Source: Gammaproteobacteria bacterium (GTDB lineage: Bacteria > Pseudomonadota > Gammaproteobacteria > Steroidobacterales > Steroidobacteraceae). From it: a stretch of DNA of 64,000 nt. The position numbers and the translations under genes are program-made. The DNA is taken from contig JANXYK010000011.1 of the NCBI GenBank assembly GCA_025350055.1, forward strand, positions 1-64,000, read 5' to 3'. How positions within the stretch are numbered: position 1 is the first letter of the stretch; every line of letters starts with the position of its first letter. Below the pieces are notes generated by a model. The model saw only the letters and a list, made by a program, of their open reading frames with translations, searched no databases and had not been told where the DNA came from. Below are positions 1 to 8,367 of this stretch, in pieces.

Positions 1-86
1 CGCGAGCAACCGCGGAGCCGCCGGACCCCGCATCTTTCAGCTCTCCCGCAGCGCCAGCCCTACGCGCAGCTGTGAGCAGGATCACG

Positions 87-128
87 CTGTCACACCACCG
101 TCACATGACTGTAATGCCCCGGTAGTAT
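87..128 (+). promoter_or_regulatory. Putative PhoB box (three direct repeats) with -10 element
   Basis: Three 7-bp elements, CTGTCAC (87-93), CCGTCAC (98-104) and CTGTAAT (109-115), are spaced exactly 11 bp apart with 4-bp spacers. This is the architecture of the PhoB binding site, whose consensus repeat is CTGTCAT. A possible -10 hexamer TAGTAT lies at 123-128, where it would follow a PhoB-occupied -35 region. It sits just upstream of the PAP2 phosphatase and glycosyltransferase genes. The repeats and spacing are seen directly; PhoB control is inferred. Confidence 0.6.
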
Positions 129-140
129 GCCGCCCTCAGC

Positions 141-683
141 ATGGTGTGCATGAATAGGGCACCTACAGTCTTCGCCCGTTTCGATCTGGCCGAATACCGC
201 TTGTGCCGGGAGCTCAATCGCCGCGCGGGCCGGCATGGACTCGGTCTCGTGATGCGCGTGGCGAGTCGGCTGGGTGATGGCGTGGTCTGGTATGTGATGA
301 TGGCGGCACTGCCGCTGATCTACGGTGCCAGCGCGCTGCGACCGGTCGCGATCATGGTTGGCACTGGTGTCACCGGGCTCCTGCTCTACAAGCTGCTCAA
401 ACAGGTGTTGCAGCGGGAGCGGCCATTCATCCGGCATCCGGGCATCACGCAGTCGATGCCGCCGCTGGATCGCTACAGTTTTCCCTCGGGCCACACCTTG
501 CATGCGGTCTGTTTCACCTGGCAGGCGGTCGCGCACTTTCCGCCACTGGCCTGGGTGCTGGTGCCACTGGCCTCGTTGATAGCGGCCTCGCGCGTGGTGC
601 TCGGTCTGCACTATCCGAGCGATGTCATCGTCGGTGCGGTGATCGGCGCGGCGCTGGGCAGCCTGGGTGTGGCGCTGGCTTGA
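141..683 (+). CDS. PAP2-family membrane phosphatase
   Basis: Membrane phosphatase of the PAP2 (type 2 phosphatidic acid phosphatase) superfamily, 180 aa. All three catalytic signatures are present: K-x6-RP at residues 87-95, PSGH at 115-118, and SR-x5-H-x3-D at 150-161, which holds the catalytic histidine and aspartate. Hydrophobic helices flank these motifs, as expected for a compact six-helix enzyme. The substrate cannot be read from sequence; phosphatidate, phosphatidylglycerophosphate, undecaprenyl diphosphate and lipid A phosphate are all family substrates. ATG codons at 141 and 150 are both possible starts; the -10 candidate would give a very short leader. A glycosyltransferase follows after 53 bp, and the PhoB-like box upstream suggests induction by phosphate starvation, perhaps for membrane lipid turnover. 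Confidence 0.88.
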   Translation: MVCMNRAPTVFARFDLAEYRLCRELNRRAGRHGLGLVMRVASRLGDGVVWYVMMAALPLIYGASALRPVAIMVGTGVTGLLLYKLLKQVLQRERPFIRHPGITQSMPPLDRYSFPSGHTLHAVCFTWQAVAHFPPLAWVLVPLASLIAASRVVLGLHYPSDVIVGAVIGAALGSLGVALA

Positions 684-736
684 TTGTTCGATGGCGTAAC
701 CGGTTGATCGGCAGCGATATGTTCCAGAGGTAAGCG

Positions 737-1885
737 ATGCGCGTACTGTTCATCTCCGATGTGTATTTTCCGCGCGTGAATGGCGTGTCGACTTCGATCG
801 CCACTTTTCGTGAAGACCTGGCGGCGGCCGGTGTCGACACGGTCCTGGTCGCGCCCGAGTACGCGCACAGCGGCGCAGTGGATGCCAAGGACGTGATCCG
901 CGTGCCCTCGGGTCGCGTGCCGCGCGATCCGGAAGACCGGCGCATGCACTGGCGGGCGCTGCGCCACACGCTACGGGGGCTGCAAGCGCAGCACTTCGAC
1001 CTGGTGCACGTGCACACGCCGTTCCTGGCGCACTATGCCGGCGTGCGCTTCGCGCGCGAGGCGGGCATACCGGTGGTCGAGACCTACCACACCTTCTTCG
1101 AGGAGTACCTGCATCACTACGTGCCGCTGCTGCCGCGGGCGCTGGGTCGGCAACTGGCGCGTGGCGTGACGCGCTCGCAGTGTGCGGCGGTGAACGCGCT
1201 GATCGCGCCCTCTCAGCCGATGCGTGCGATGCTGACCGACTACGGCGTGCGCACACCGATCGAAGTCATTCCGACCGGGCTTCCGGCCAGCAGCTTCAAG
1301 CCTGGCGATGGCGCGCGCTTCCGTGCGCAGCAGCAGTTGCCTGCCAATCGTCCGCTGCTGCTGCACGTCGGGCGCGTGGCGCACGAGAAGAACATCGATT
1401 TCCTGCTGACCAGCTTCGTCGAAGTGCGGCGTGCGCGCCCCGATGCGCTGCTGGTGATCGCGGGCGAAGGGCCGGCGCGCAAGCACCTCGGAGAGCAGGT
1501 GCAGCGGCTAGGCCTCGCGCGCGATGTCGCCTTCGTTGGCTATCTCGATCGCGAGCAGGCGCTGGCCGATTGCTATGCGGCCGCCGCGGTGTTCGTGTTC
1601 GCCTCGCGCACCGAGACCCAGGGACTGGTGCTGCTCGAGGCGCTGGCGCAGGGTTGCCCGGTGGTCTCCACTTCGCACCTGGGTACGGCCTCGATCCTGC
1701 AGCCGAACTGCGGCGCGCGCGTGGCGCCGGAAGAGCCGGCGGCCTTTGCCGCCGCTGCAACCGGCATCCTCGATGATCCGCAGCGTGCCGCGCAGCTCGG
1801 CATGCAGGGTCGCAGTTACGCACACAGCTGGTCCTCGGCGAGCATGGCCGGTCGTATGCGGGAGTTCTATTCCGGGCTGCGCTAA
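737..1885 (+). CDS. Glycosyltransferase family 4 (GT-B fold)
   Basis: Retaining GT-B glycosyltransferase of 382 aa. The N-terminal acceptor domain opens with the ISDVYFPRVNGV segment typical of the SQD2/MgtA-like branch of GT4. The C-terminal donor domain carries a LLHVGR strand, GEGPAR, and the E-x7-E signature (ETQGLVLLE) that binds the nucleotide sugar. Relatives in this branch glycosylate diacylglycerol or mannosylate lipids, and several replace phospholipids with glycolipids when phosphate is scarce. It follows the PAP2 gene, so dephosphorylation of a lipid and then glycosylation is a coherent two-step hypothesis. Donor and acceptor are unknown. The start ATG at 737 is preceded by AGAGGTAAGCG, a reasonable Shine-Dalgarno site. 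Confidence 0.85.
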   Translation: MRVLFISDVYFPRVNGVSTSIATFREDLAAAGVDTVLVAPEYAHSGAVDAKDVIRVPSGRVPRDPEDRRMHWRALRHTLRGLQAQHFDLVHVHTPFLAHYAGVRFAREAGIPVVETYHTFFEEYLHHYVPLLPRALGRQLARGVTRSQCAAVNALIAPSQPMRAMLTDYGVRTPIEVIPTGLPASSFKPGDGARFRAQQQLPANRPLLLHVGRVAHEKNIDFLLTSFVEVRRARPDALLVIAGEGPARKHLGEQVQRLGLARDVAFVGYLDREQALADCYAAAAVFVFASRTETQGLVLLEALAQGCPVVSTSHLGTASILQPNCGARVAPEEPAAFAAAATGILDDPQRAAQLGMQGRSYAHSWSSASMAGRMREFYSGLR

Positions 1886-1929
1886 GATCCCCGGCAAGCC
1901 AGCGCCAGCTGGCTGCCACGGGATTGCAA

Positions 1930-3465
1930 ATGAGCGCCAAGCGGGCCCTGATCGTCGACGATTCGCGTTCCGCGCGCGCCTTCCTCAGCCGCATCCTCGA
2001 ACGCTACCAGCTGCAGGTGGACAACGCGGCCTCGGCCGAGGAAGCACTCGACTACCTGACGCGCTCGTGTCCCGATGTGATCTTCATGGATCACCTGATG
2101 CCGGGCATGGATGGCTTCCAGGCGCTGACCGCGATCAAGAACGATCCGCGCACCGCGACCATCCCGATCATGATGTACACCTCGCAGGAAGGTGAGCTGT
2201 ACCTGAGCCAGGCGCGCGCGCTGGGCGCGTTGGGCGTACTGCCGAAGCAGACCAAGCCCGCCGATGTCAGCCGCGCGCTCGAGCAACTGCATCTGCTGGG
2301 CGAGCCGCTGCCGGTGCCGGTGGGCGACACCGCGCAGCACAACGTGCTGACCGCCGAAGTGCCGGCATTGGCGGCGCGCGCGCAGGCGGCGGCGAACTAC
2401 GCCGCGCCCACGATCGGAGCCGCCGCGCCAGGTGCCACGGCGGGCACCGGGAGCGGCGCAGCCAGTGGCGCCGGCAATGGCTCGGGCCTGAGCGCCGAAG
2501 CGCGCGGCCTGATCGAAGCGATGTTGCAGGAGCACGCGCGCGAGATGCGTCGTGTGTTGAGCCAGAGCCTAGAGAAACACAGCGCGCGCGTAGTGGCGGA
2601 ACTGCGTGCGGTGCTGGCCGCGCAAGGGCAGGTGACGGCACCCGGCGCTCCGGCAGATGTGAAAGACAGCGGGCCGGCGCGGGGCGCGGTCGATGCCGAT
2701 GGGGCGCGCGTCTGGCGTGCGCGAAGCAGTCGCGTCGTATTGTGGTTGAGTGCCGCGGCCGCATTGTTTGCCTTGCTCGCGGGCGCATTGTGGCTGGGCT
2801 CGTGGTGGCTGGGTACGCACACGGAAGCCGCAGCCTCCGGGCCAGGTGGTGTGAGCGCCGAACGCGCGGCGATTCCCACGGCAGCAAACCTTGCAGCACC
2901 GATAGCGGGGCGTGAGCCAGGCGCAGTCGCGCAGACGATCGCGGCCGCGAACCCGGCAGCTGGTGCAGCCGCGGCGCCTGGATCGTCCGGCGCAGCACCG
3001 GTCAGCGGCGCCGCACCGTCGTACGTGGATCCCGTGCCCTTCGGAGAATCGCCGTTGGCAGGCGCACGTACCGAACACCTGCAGGCGGCACTGGAAAAAC
3101 TGCTGGCAGCAGGGTTCCACGGCCAGGTCGAGATCCGCAGCTTCCCCGGGCGCTATTGCCTGCAGGGCACGGGTGATGCGGTGGCCTTGGCCAGCGCCGA
3201 GATCAACTACGCGCGTTGCGACCAGATCGGCAATCCACTCGACCCGAGCGGGCCGGCAGCGCATGAGTCGGTGGCCTTCGCCAACATGCTGGCGGCAGTT
3301 CGCGCCCGCGCCGCCAGTGCAATCGAGGTGCAGGTGAGTGCTGGCAACGCCGACGAACTGAGCCTGCCGTATCCCGTAGTCACCGAACAACTGAGCGCCG
3401 GCGAATGGAACCGCGCCGCCGCCGCCAACAATCGGGTCGAAATGCGCTGGCACGCGAACCCTTGA
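1930..3465 (+). CDS. Receiver-domain protein with membrane anchor and periplasmic C-terminal domain
   Basis: A 511-aa protein with an unusual order of parts. Residues 1-120 form a CheY-like receiver with the acidic pair D10/D11 and phospho-acceptor D54 in the VIFMD strand. An Ala/Gly-rich linker and a short helical segment (about 180-230) follow, then a single transmembrane helix near residues 268-292 rich in Leu, Ala and Trp. The remaining 220 residues would be periplasmic: a low-complexity Ala/Pro/Gly stretch, then a folded-looking domain of about 120 residues with two cysteines. No DNA-binding or enzymatic output domain is recognised. The ATG at 1930 is preferred over an in-frame TTG at 1924. 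It overlaps the next gene by four bases. The periplasmic domain was not assigned to a family. Confidence 0.8.
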   Translation: MSAKRALIVDDSRSARAFLSRILERYQLQVDNAASAEEALDYLTRSCPDVIFMDHLMPGMDGFQALTAIKNDPRTATIPIMMYTSQEGELYLSQARALGALGVLPKQTKPADVSRALEQLHLLGEPLPVPVGDTAQHNVLTAEVPALAARAQAAANYAAPTIGAAAPGATAGTGSGAASGAGNGSGLSAEARGLIEAMLQEHAREMRRVLSQSLEKHSARVVAELRAVLAAQGQVTAPGAPADVKDSGPARGAVDADGARVWRARSSRVVLWLSAAAALFALLAGALWLGSWWLGTHTEAAASGPGGVSAERAAIPTAANLAAPIAGREPGAVAQTIAAANPAAGAAAAPGSSGAAPVSGAAPSYVDPVPFGESPLAGARTEHLQAALEKLLAAGFHGQVEIRSFPGRYCLQGTGDAVALASAEINYARCDQIGNPLDPSGPAAHESVAFANMLAAVRARAASAIEVQVSAGNADELSLPYPVVTEQLSAGEWNRAAAANNRVEMRWHANP

Positions 3466-4538
3466 GCCTCGACACCCAGCCACCGCTGACCGGCAGCACG
3501 GTGGATCGATTCAAGCCCAGCGCCTGGCTGCGCAGTGCGCATCTGCAGTCGATACTGCCGAGCCTCCCGCCTCGCAGTGCGCTCACGCGCTATCGTGCCC
3601 GCGCGCTGCGCCGCGACGGCCAGCCACTGATCCTCGATTGCGAGAACGGTGCGCGCCTGCAGGCCTGGCACAACCGTAGCGCCAGCTCTCAGGGGCGCCT
3701 CGCAGTGCTGTTGCACGGCTGGGAAGGCAGTTCGGATTCCTGCTACGTGTTGTCACTCGGCACGCGCCTGCTGGACGAGGGCTACGACCTGCTGCGGCTG
3801 AACCTGCGCGATCACGGCGGCACCCAGGCGCTCAATCACGGCTTGTTCCATTCCTGCCGGCTCGATGATGTGCTGGGCGCGCTGCGTGCCGCCGCGCAGT
3901 GCTACGGCGCCACGCCGCTGTACCTGGCGGGTTTTTCCCTCGGCGGCAATTTCATGCTGCGGGCCGCTGCCGAGCCCGCGCTGCCCGCCAGCGTGGCCGG
4001 CGTGGTGGCGATCTCGCCGGTGCTCGATCCAGCGCGCACGCTCAGCGCGCTCGAGGATGGCACGCGCCTCTATCACGACTACTTCGTGCGCAAATGGTCG
4101 GCGTCGCTGCGCATCAAGCAGCAGTGCTGGCCGGGTGACTATGATTTCAGTGAGCGCATGAGCAGTCGCAACCTGCGTCGCATGACCGATGAACTGGTAT
4201 GCGCGCACACGGACTTCCCCGATGTGCACTGCTATCTGGATGGTTATGCGATCACCGGCGCGCGCCTGCAGACGCTGCAGGTGCCGGCGCGCATCCTGGC
4301 GGCGGTGGATGATCCGATCATTCCGGCGGCAGACCTGGCGCATCTGGCGCCCACGAAGCTGCTGCAGGTGGAGTGCACCGCGCACGGCGGGCATTGCGGG
4401 TTCCTGAACTCCTGGTTCGGGCCGGCTTACAGCGACGGGTACGTGCTGGAGCAGTTCGCGCAATTCGCCGACACCGACGCCGAATCCGCCAGCGGCGGCG
4501 CCGCGGCTTGCGGCGCGAATCGCCTCAACGCAGCATGA
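3462..4538 (+). CDS. YheT-like alpha/beta hydrolase
   Basis: Alpha/beta hydrolase of the YheT/ABHD (UPF0017) family, 358 aa from the TTG at 3462. The opening FKPSAWLRSAHLQSILPSL resembles the family's N-terminus. The nucleophile elbow is GFSLGGN with Ser near residue 159, the acid is in AAVDDPIIP, and the histidine lies in HGGHCGF near the C-terminus. Substrates of bacterial members are unclear; esterase or lipase activity is usual. The chosen TTG start overlaps the preceding stop as TTGA, suggesting translational coupling. An in-frame ATG at 3405 would add 19 Arg/Gln-rich residues that look like out-of-frame readthrough of the upstream gene. The 3' end overlaps the end of the convergent glycerol-3-phosphate dehydrogenase gene by 14 bp. 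Confidence 0.85.
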   Translation: MSLDTQPPLTGSTVDRFKPSAWLRSAHLQSILPSLPPRSALTRYRARALRRDGQPLILDCENGARLQAWHNRSASSQGRLAVLLHGWEGSSDSCYVLSLGTRLLDEGYDLLRLNLRDHGGTQALNHGLFHSCRLDDVLGALRAAAQCYGATPLYLAGFSLGGNFMLRAAAEPALPASVAGVVAISPVLDPARTLSALEDGTRLYHDYFVRKWSASLRIKQQCWPGDYDFSERMSSRNLRRMTDELVCAHTDFPDVHCYLDGYAITGARLQTLQVPARILAAVDDPIIPAADLAHLAPTKLLQVECTAHGGHCGFLNSWFGPAYSDGYVLEQFAQFADTDAESASGGAAACGANRLNAA

Positions 4539-5700
4539 GCTGATCGGTGCGCGCCACGGCGCGGCGCGGCGGCAGCGAAGCGCTGACCTGTTGCAGGGCG
4601 CGCGCCGACACGGCGCGCCAGGTGGTGAGTTTGCCGCCATACACGGAAAGCACGCGCGGCTGACGGGCACGATCGGTGTGCAGCATTGTCTCGCGCGAGC
4701 GGTGGAAGGCATGACCTTCACCGCCCGGCAGCACGCGCAGGCCCGCGAAGCTGCCGAGCACCGGCGGCGAGGCCGCGCCACGCCAGGCCGGAAAATAGTG
4801 ATGCAGCACGCCTTCGAGATAATGGATCTCGTGCGCGGCCGGATGCACGTCGGCCGGATCGCCGCGATAGCGCACTTCGGTGGTGCCGACCAGCGTGCGA
4901 CCCTTCCAGGGCATCACGAAGATCGCGCGCCCATCGCGCGGACTTTCCAGGTAATAGAAACCGGCGCGCGGCTGGTAGTCGATCATGATGTGCGTGCCCT
5001 GCACCAGTTGCAGTGCAGGCACTTCGATCTTGGGCGTGATCGTGTGCGCGAGCGTACCGGCCCAGGGGCCGGCGGCATTGATCAGCACGCGAGCGCGGCA
5101 TTCCTTGTCGAGCTGATCCTGCCGGTAGCGCACCTGCACGGCCGCGCCTTCGAGCGTAGCGCCCACAAAGCTGGCCGGCATCGCGAACGTAGTGCCCAGC
5201 GCCTGCGCCGAGCGCACCACTGCCGCGGTCAACAGCGCATCGTCGGTCTGCGCATCGTGGTACCAGAACACCTGTTCGAGCTCGTGCGTATCCAGGCCAT
5301 CGAGTTCGCCCCAGCGACTGCGTGGCACGGTGCCGAAGTGTGCGCTGCGATCGAGGCCCGCGAGCAGCGCATAGAGTGCAAGACCCATGCGCAACTGCCA
5401 GGGGCGCCGGCGCGTGTGGCGATACACCGGAATGTGAAAGGTTTGCAGCTTCACCAGTTCGGGCGCCAGCTTCAGCATCAGCGCGCGCTCGTGCAGGCTC
5501 TCGCGCACCAGTCGCCATTGACCCGACTCGAGATAACGCAGGCCGCCATGGATCAGTTTGCTCGAGCGGCTCGAGGAGCCCGCAGCAATGCTGCTCTGCT
5601 CGAGCAGCAGCACCGAGTGGCCGGCTGCGCTCGCCGCCTGCGCAATGCCCGCGCCGTGGATGCCGGCGCCCACCACCACCAGATCGTAATCCTGGCTCAT
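4525..5700 (-). CDS. glpD: FAD-dependent glycerol-3-phosphate dehydrogenase (GlpD-like, short form)
   Basis: Flavoprotein of 391 aa that should oxidise sn-glycerol 3-phosphate to dihydroxyacetone phosphate and pass electrons to the quinone pool at the inner membrane. The dinucleotide fold GAGIHGAG begins at residue 11. The family segments SSRSSKLIHGGLRYLE and the C-terminal SVYGGKLTTWR are intact. It stops soon after the second segment, so it lacks the C-terminal helical cap domain of the roughly 500-aa E. coli GlpD; this may be a short subfamily rather than a truncation. The start ATG overlaps the stop of the upstream glycerophosphodiester phosphodiesterase gene as ATGA, so the two are co-translated and form a salvage path from glycerophosphodiesters. 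Confidence 0.82.
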   Translation of the reverse strand: MSQDYDLVVVGAGIHGAGIAQAASAAGHSVLLLEQSSIAAGSSSRSSKLIHGGLRYLESGQWRLVRESLHERALMLKLAPELVKLQTFHIPVYRHTRRRPWQLRMGLALYALLAGLDRSAHFGTVPRSRWGELDGLDTHELEQVFWYHDAQTDDALLTAAVVRSAQALGTTFAMPASFVGATLEGAAVQVRYRQDQLDKECRARVLINAAGPWAGTLAHTITPKIEVPALQLVQGTHIMIDYQPRAGFYYLESPRDGRAIFVMPWKGRTLVGTTEVRYRGDPADVHPAAHEIHYLEGVLHHYFPAWRGAASPPVLGSFAGLRVLPGGEGHAFHRSRETMLHTDRARQPRVLSVYGGKLTTWRAVSARALQQVSASLPPRRAVARTDQLMLR

Positions 5701-6452
5701 TGGCCGGCACTCAGGCCGCGTAGCGCAGCACCCAGCTCGCGCACCGCCATGGTCTCGACATAGTCGGCGCCACGCTCGGCGAGCGTCAGCGCCAGCGGCA
5801 GCTCGCGCACTTCGTAGATCACCCAGCGCCACGGCCCTTGCCACAGGCGGCCGCTGGCCGGCAGCTTGTGGTGATCGCAGAACAGGAATTCCGGTTGCAG
5901 TGCTTCGCACTTGAGCCGGCTGTGGTCGCTGCAATCATCGAGCACCCAGCCGATCGGCGCCTGTGCCAGCAGGCGCGCGCGATGGATGGCCACCAGGTCG
6001 AATGAAATCACCACGCACTGCGAGCGCCAGGGCTTGAGCACCTCGAGCACCTGCGAGACCACATGGTCATGGCCGTGGTGGCGCAGGCTCTCGCGCTTGA
6101 TCTCGATGAACAACGTGATCTCGGGGTGACCCTTGAGCAGCGCCAGCACATCGCGCAACAGGGGCAGCTGCACGCCCTGGTAGCGATCGCCGAAGCGCTG
6201 GCGCTCGGCGGCTTCCATGCGGCACAGCTCCGCGGCTTCGTGATCGAACACGCTCCCTGGCAGGCCCGTGGTACGCGGCAGCAGTTGATCGTGGATCACC
6301 ACCGGCACGCCATCCTTGCTCAACTGCACGTCCAGCTCGATGAAGCGCACGCCCAGGTCGAGCGCGGAGCTGAAGGCGGGCAGGGTGTTCTCGGGATATT
6401 CGATCGCGTTGCCGCGATGCGCCACGAGGTGAATCAGTCGCGAGGCATTCAA
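5697..6452 (-). CDS. Glycerophosphodiester phosphodiesterase
   Basis: GDPD-family phosphodiesterase, 251 aa, hydrolysing deacylated phospholipids such as glycerophosphoethanolamine to glycerol 3-phosphate and an alcohol. The TIM-barrel signature is complete: AHRGNAIEYPENTLPAF with catalytic His12 and the metal ligand Glu, the ELDVQLSKDG strand, and VVIHD with the second catalytic His. No signal peptide is seen, so it is likely cytoplasmic like UgpQ. TTG at 6452 is preferred because AGGAAAGG lies about ten bases upstream and the HRG motif follows directly; a GTG at 6512 would add 20 residues. Its product is the substrate of the overlapping glpD-like gene downstream. Confidence 0.85.
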   Translation of the reverse strand: MNASRLIHLVAHRGNAIEYPENTLPAFSSALDLGVRFIELDVQLSKDGVPVVIHDQLLPRTTGLPGSVFDHEAAELCRMEAAERQRFGDRYQGVQLPLLRDVLALLKGHPEITLFIEIKRESLRHHGHDHVVSQVLEVLKPWRSQCVVISFDLVAIHRARLLAQAPIGWVLDDCSDHSRLKCEALQPEFLFCDHHKLPASGRLWQGPWRWVIYEVRELPLALTLAERGADYVETMAVRELGAALRGLSAGQ

Positions 6453-6570
6453 GCTATGGGCGTCCCTTTCCTGTCGCCGAAGGCCGACGTAGTGGCTACT
6501 CCCGCCAATCACCTTACCCTGACAGGATCGAGCCGCGAGCGGCTGCTGCGATTATAGCGAGAGCGCCACG

Positions 6571-7830
6571 ATGAAGAACGACATGCGTAGCAACACCGGC
6601 CGGAATTCGCGTCCCTTGAGCGTACATGCGGCGGCCCTGGGCCTGGCGGTTACTCTCCTGGCCTCGGCCTGCGGGGGCGGCACTGCCACTGCGCCACCTC
6701 CTCCGCCGGGCACACTCACCCTCAGCACCGTGCGTGCCTTTGCGGCCTTGAGTTTTGCTTCGCCGGTGGATCTGATGCAGGCCCCGGGCGACAACAGCCG
6801 CTGGTTCGTCATCGAGCAGGGCGGCACGGTGCGGACCTTCGCCAACCAGGACAGCGTCGGCAACGCGAGCCTGTTCATCGACATCTCCGCGGGCGTGACA
6901 TCCGGTGGCGAGACCGGGCTGCTGGGCATGGCCATTCATTCCGGATTTCCCGCCACTGACCAGCGCGCCTATCTCTACTACACCGCAACCGTGAATAACC
7001 AGCTGGAATCGCGGCTCTCCGAGTTCCATACCACCGATGCCGGCATGACGCTCGATCCGACCAGTGAAGTGATCCTGCTTACGGTGACCCAGCCGGAAGC
7101 GAACCACAACGGTGGTCGCCTGCAGTTCGGGCCGGATGGTTTCCTGTACCTGGGCCTGGGCGATGGCGGCGGCGGCGGTGACGCGCACGGCACCATTGGC
7201 AACGGCCAGGACATGAATACGCTGCTGGGCAAGATACTGCGCATCGACGTGGATCACACCGCGCCCTATGCGATTCCGCCGACCGGCAATCCCAACGCCG
7301 GCAATGCACAGTGCGGAAACGGTGGTACCGGCACGGCGCCGTGTCCGGAGATCTATGCCTCGGGCGTGCGCAATCCCTGGAAATTCAGCTTCGATCGTAC
7401 TGGCGGGGCGATGTGGATCGGTGATGTCGGGCAGGATGCCTGGGAAGAAGTCGATCGCATCAGCGCGACCGCCAATCTCGGCTGGCGCTGCCGCGAGGGC
7501 GCGCACGTCTACAACGCGACTTGCGGTGCGGCCACCAGTCTCACCGATCCGGTAGCTGAATACGCGCATCCGCTGGGCGAGGCGATCACCGGTGGATTCG
7601 TGTACCGCGGCAGCCTGTATCCGGCGCTGCAGGGTCGCTACGTGTTCGCCGACTTCATCAACAAGCTGCTGTTCAACATCGATGCTGCCACGCCTTCGGG
7701 CAGCACGCTGGAAGTCACCGCCGGTGATAAGGCCGGTGCCGTATCGCCGGTGGCCTTCGCCGAGGATCAGGCCGGCGAGCTCTACGTGCTCGATTACAGC
7801 GGCGGCGTGTATCGCCTCAACGCCATGTAG
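6571..7830 (+). CDS. PQQ-dependent sugar dehydrogenase lipoprotein (GSDH family)
   Basis: Predicted lipoprotein of 419 aa in the glucose/sorbosone dehydrogenase beta-propeller family. A long N-terminal basic region is followed by a hydrophobic helix and lipobox LASAC (Cys34), then a Pro-rich linker. Family motifs include NHNGGRLQFGPDG, the LGDGGGGGD calcium/PQQ-loop segment, GVRNPW and GDVGQDAWEEVD. Relatives such as soluble aldose dehydrogenase oxidise sugars with pyrroloquinoline quinone in the periplasm; some family members have unknown substrates. Transcribed divergently from the GDPD/GlpD pair. No PQQ-synthesis genes are in the window, so cofactor use is inferred from family. Confidence 0.85.
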   Translation: MKNDMRSNTGRNSRPLSVHAAALGLAVTLLASACGGGTATAPPPPPGTLTLSTVRAFAALSFASPVDLMQAPGDNSRWFVIEQGGTVRTFANQDSVGNASLFIDISAGVTSGGETGLLGMAIHSGFPATDQRAYLYYTATVNNQLESRLSEFHTTDAGMTLDPTSEVILLTVTQPEANHNGGRLQFGPDGFLYLGLGDGGGGGDAHGTIGNGQDMNTLLGKILRIDVDHTAPYAIPPTGNPNAGNAQCGNGGTGTAPCPEIYASGVRNPWKFSFDRTGGAMWIGDVGQDAWEEVDRISATANLGWRCREGAHVYNATCGAATSLTDPVAEYAHPLGEAITGGFVYRGSLYPALQGRYVFADFINKLLFNIDAATPSGSTLEVTAGDKAGAVSPVAFAEDQAGELYVLDYSGGVYRLNAM

Positions 7831-7858
7831 TGGCTTGCGCGTCGTAGCGGCTTGCGCC

Positions 7859-8260
7859 TCAGGGCACGGCGGCGCGCTTTTCCTCGAACTCGATCACCGG
7901 CTCCTTGCCGGTACAGATCATTTCGCCTTCGACCAGCGCACCGCGCGCAATCGCGATCAGTTGTGCGCTGACACGGCCACGGATGCGCGCGCTGGCGCCG
8001 ATCTCGAGTTTTTCATCGACCACCAGGTCGCCGCTGAGACTGCCGGCCACCACGGCGCGGCGCGCATGGATATTGCCTTCCCACTGCGCACCGTTGGCGA
8101 TGGCGACTTCGCCGCCGACCCGGCCATTGCCATGCACGATGCCGCTGACGAGCAGTGCGCCCTGGGTTTCGATGTCTCCGCGCAGCACGGTGTGCTGGGC
8201 AATCAGGGTGGGCGTCGAACCCAGGCGGTCGAGCAGACGGCGGCGCGGCAGTTCAGACAT
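7859..8260 (-). CDS. Bactofilin-family polymer-forming protein
   Basis: A 133-aa protein of the bactofilin (formerly DUF583) family, small cytoskeletal proteins that polymerise without nucleotides through a right-handed beta-helix. The central region shows the six-residue-periodic pattern of short hydrophobic strands with glycines, running from IAQHTVLRGDIE to ALVEGEMICTG, framed by short disordered tails. Such proteins often recruit cell-wall enzymes or affect shape. The gene is alone, convergent with the sugar dehydrogenase gene, and divergent from a SPOR-domain lipoprotein that may also act at the wall. No membrane-targeting helix is evident. Confidence 0.85.
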   Translation of the reverse strand: MSELPRRRLLDRLGSTPTLIAQHTVLRGDIETQGALLVSGIVHGNGRVGGEVAIANGAQWEGNIHARRAVVAGSLSGDLVVDEKLEIGASARIRGRVSAQLIAIARGALVEGEMICTGKEPVIEFEEKRAAVP

Positions 8261-8367
8261 GCGGCGAGCTCCGTTGGATCAGTGTGTAGCCAGGTATGAG
8301 GTCACGGCTGGCGGCATTTTTTTGCCGCAGCACTGTTACAATATCCGACTTGCACAGGGAGGAAGGG

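Noticed and set aside
4591-5763. Rightward open frame of 390 codons opposite the GlpD-like gene
   Set aside because: Antisense shadow of a GC-rich gene. The opposite strand has full FAD motifs and ATGA coupling; this frame has only Arg/Ala-rich sequence.
6520-6545. Second PhoB box in front of the glycerophosphodiester phosphodiesterase gene
   Set aside because: On the minus strand only one CTGTCA half-site is seen; the element 11 bp away (AGGTGAT) does not match, so the phasing evidence is missing.
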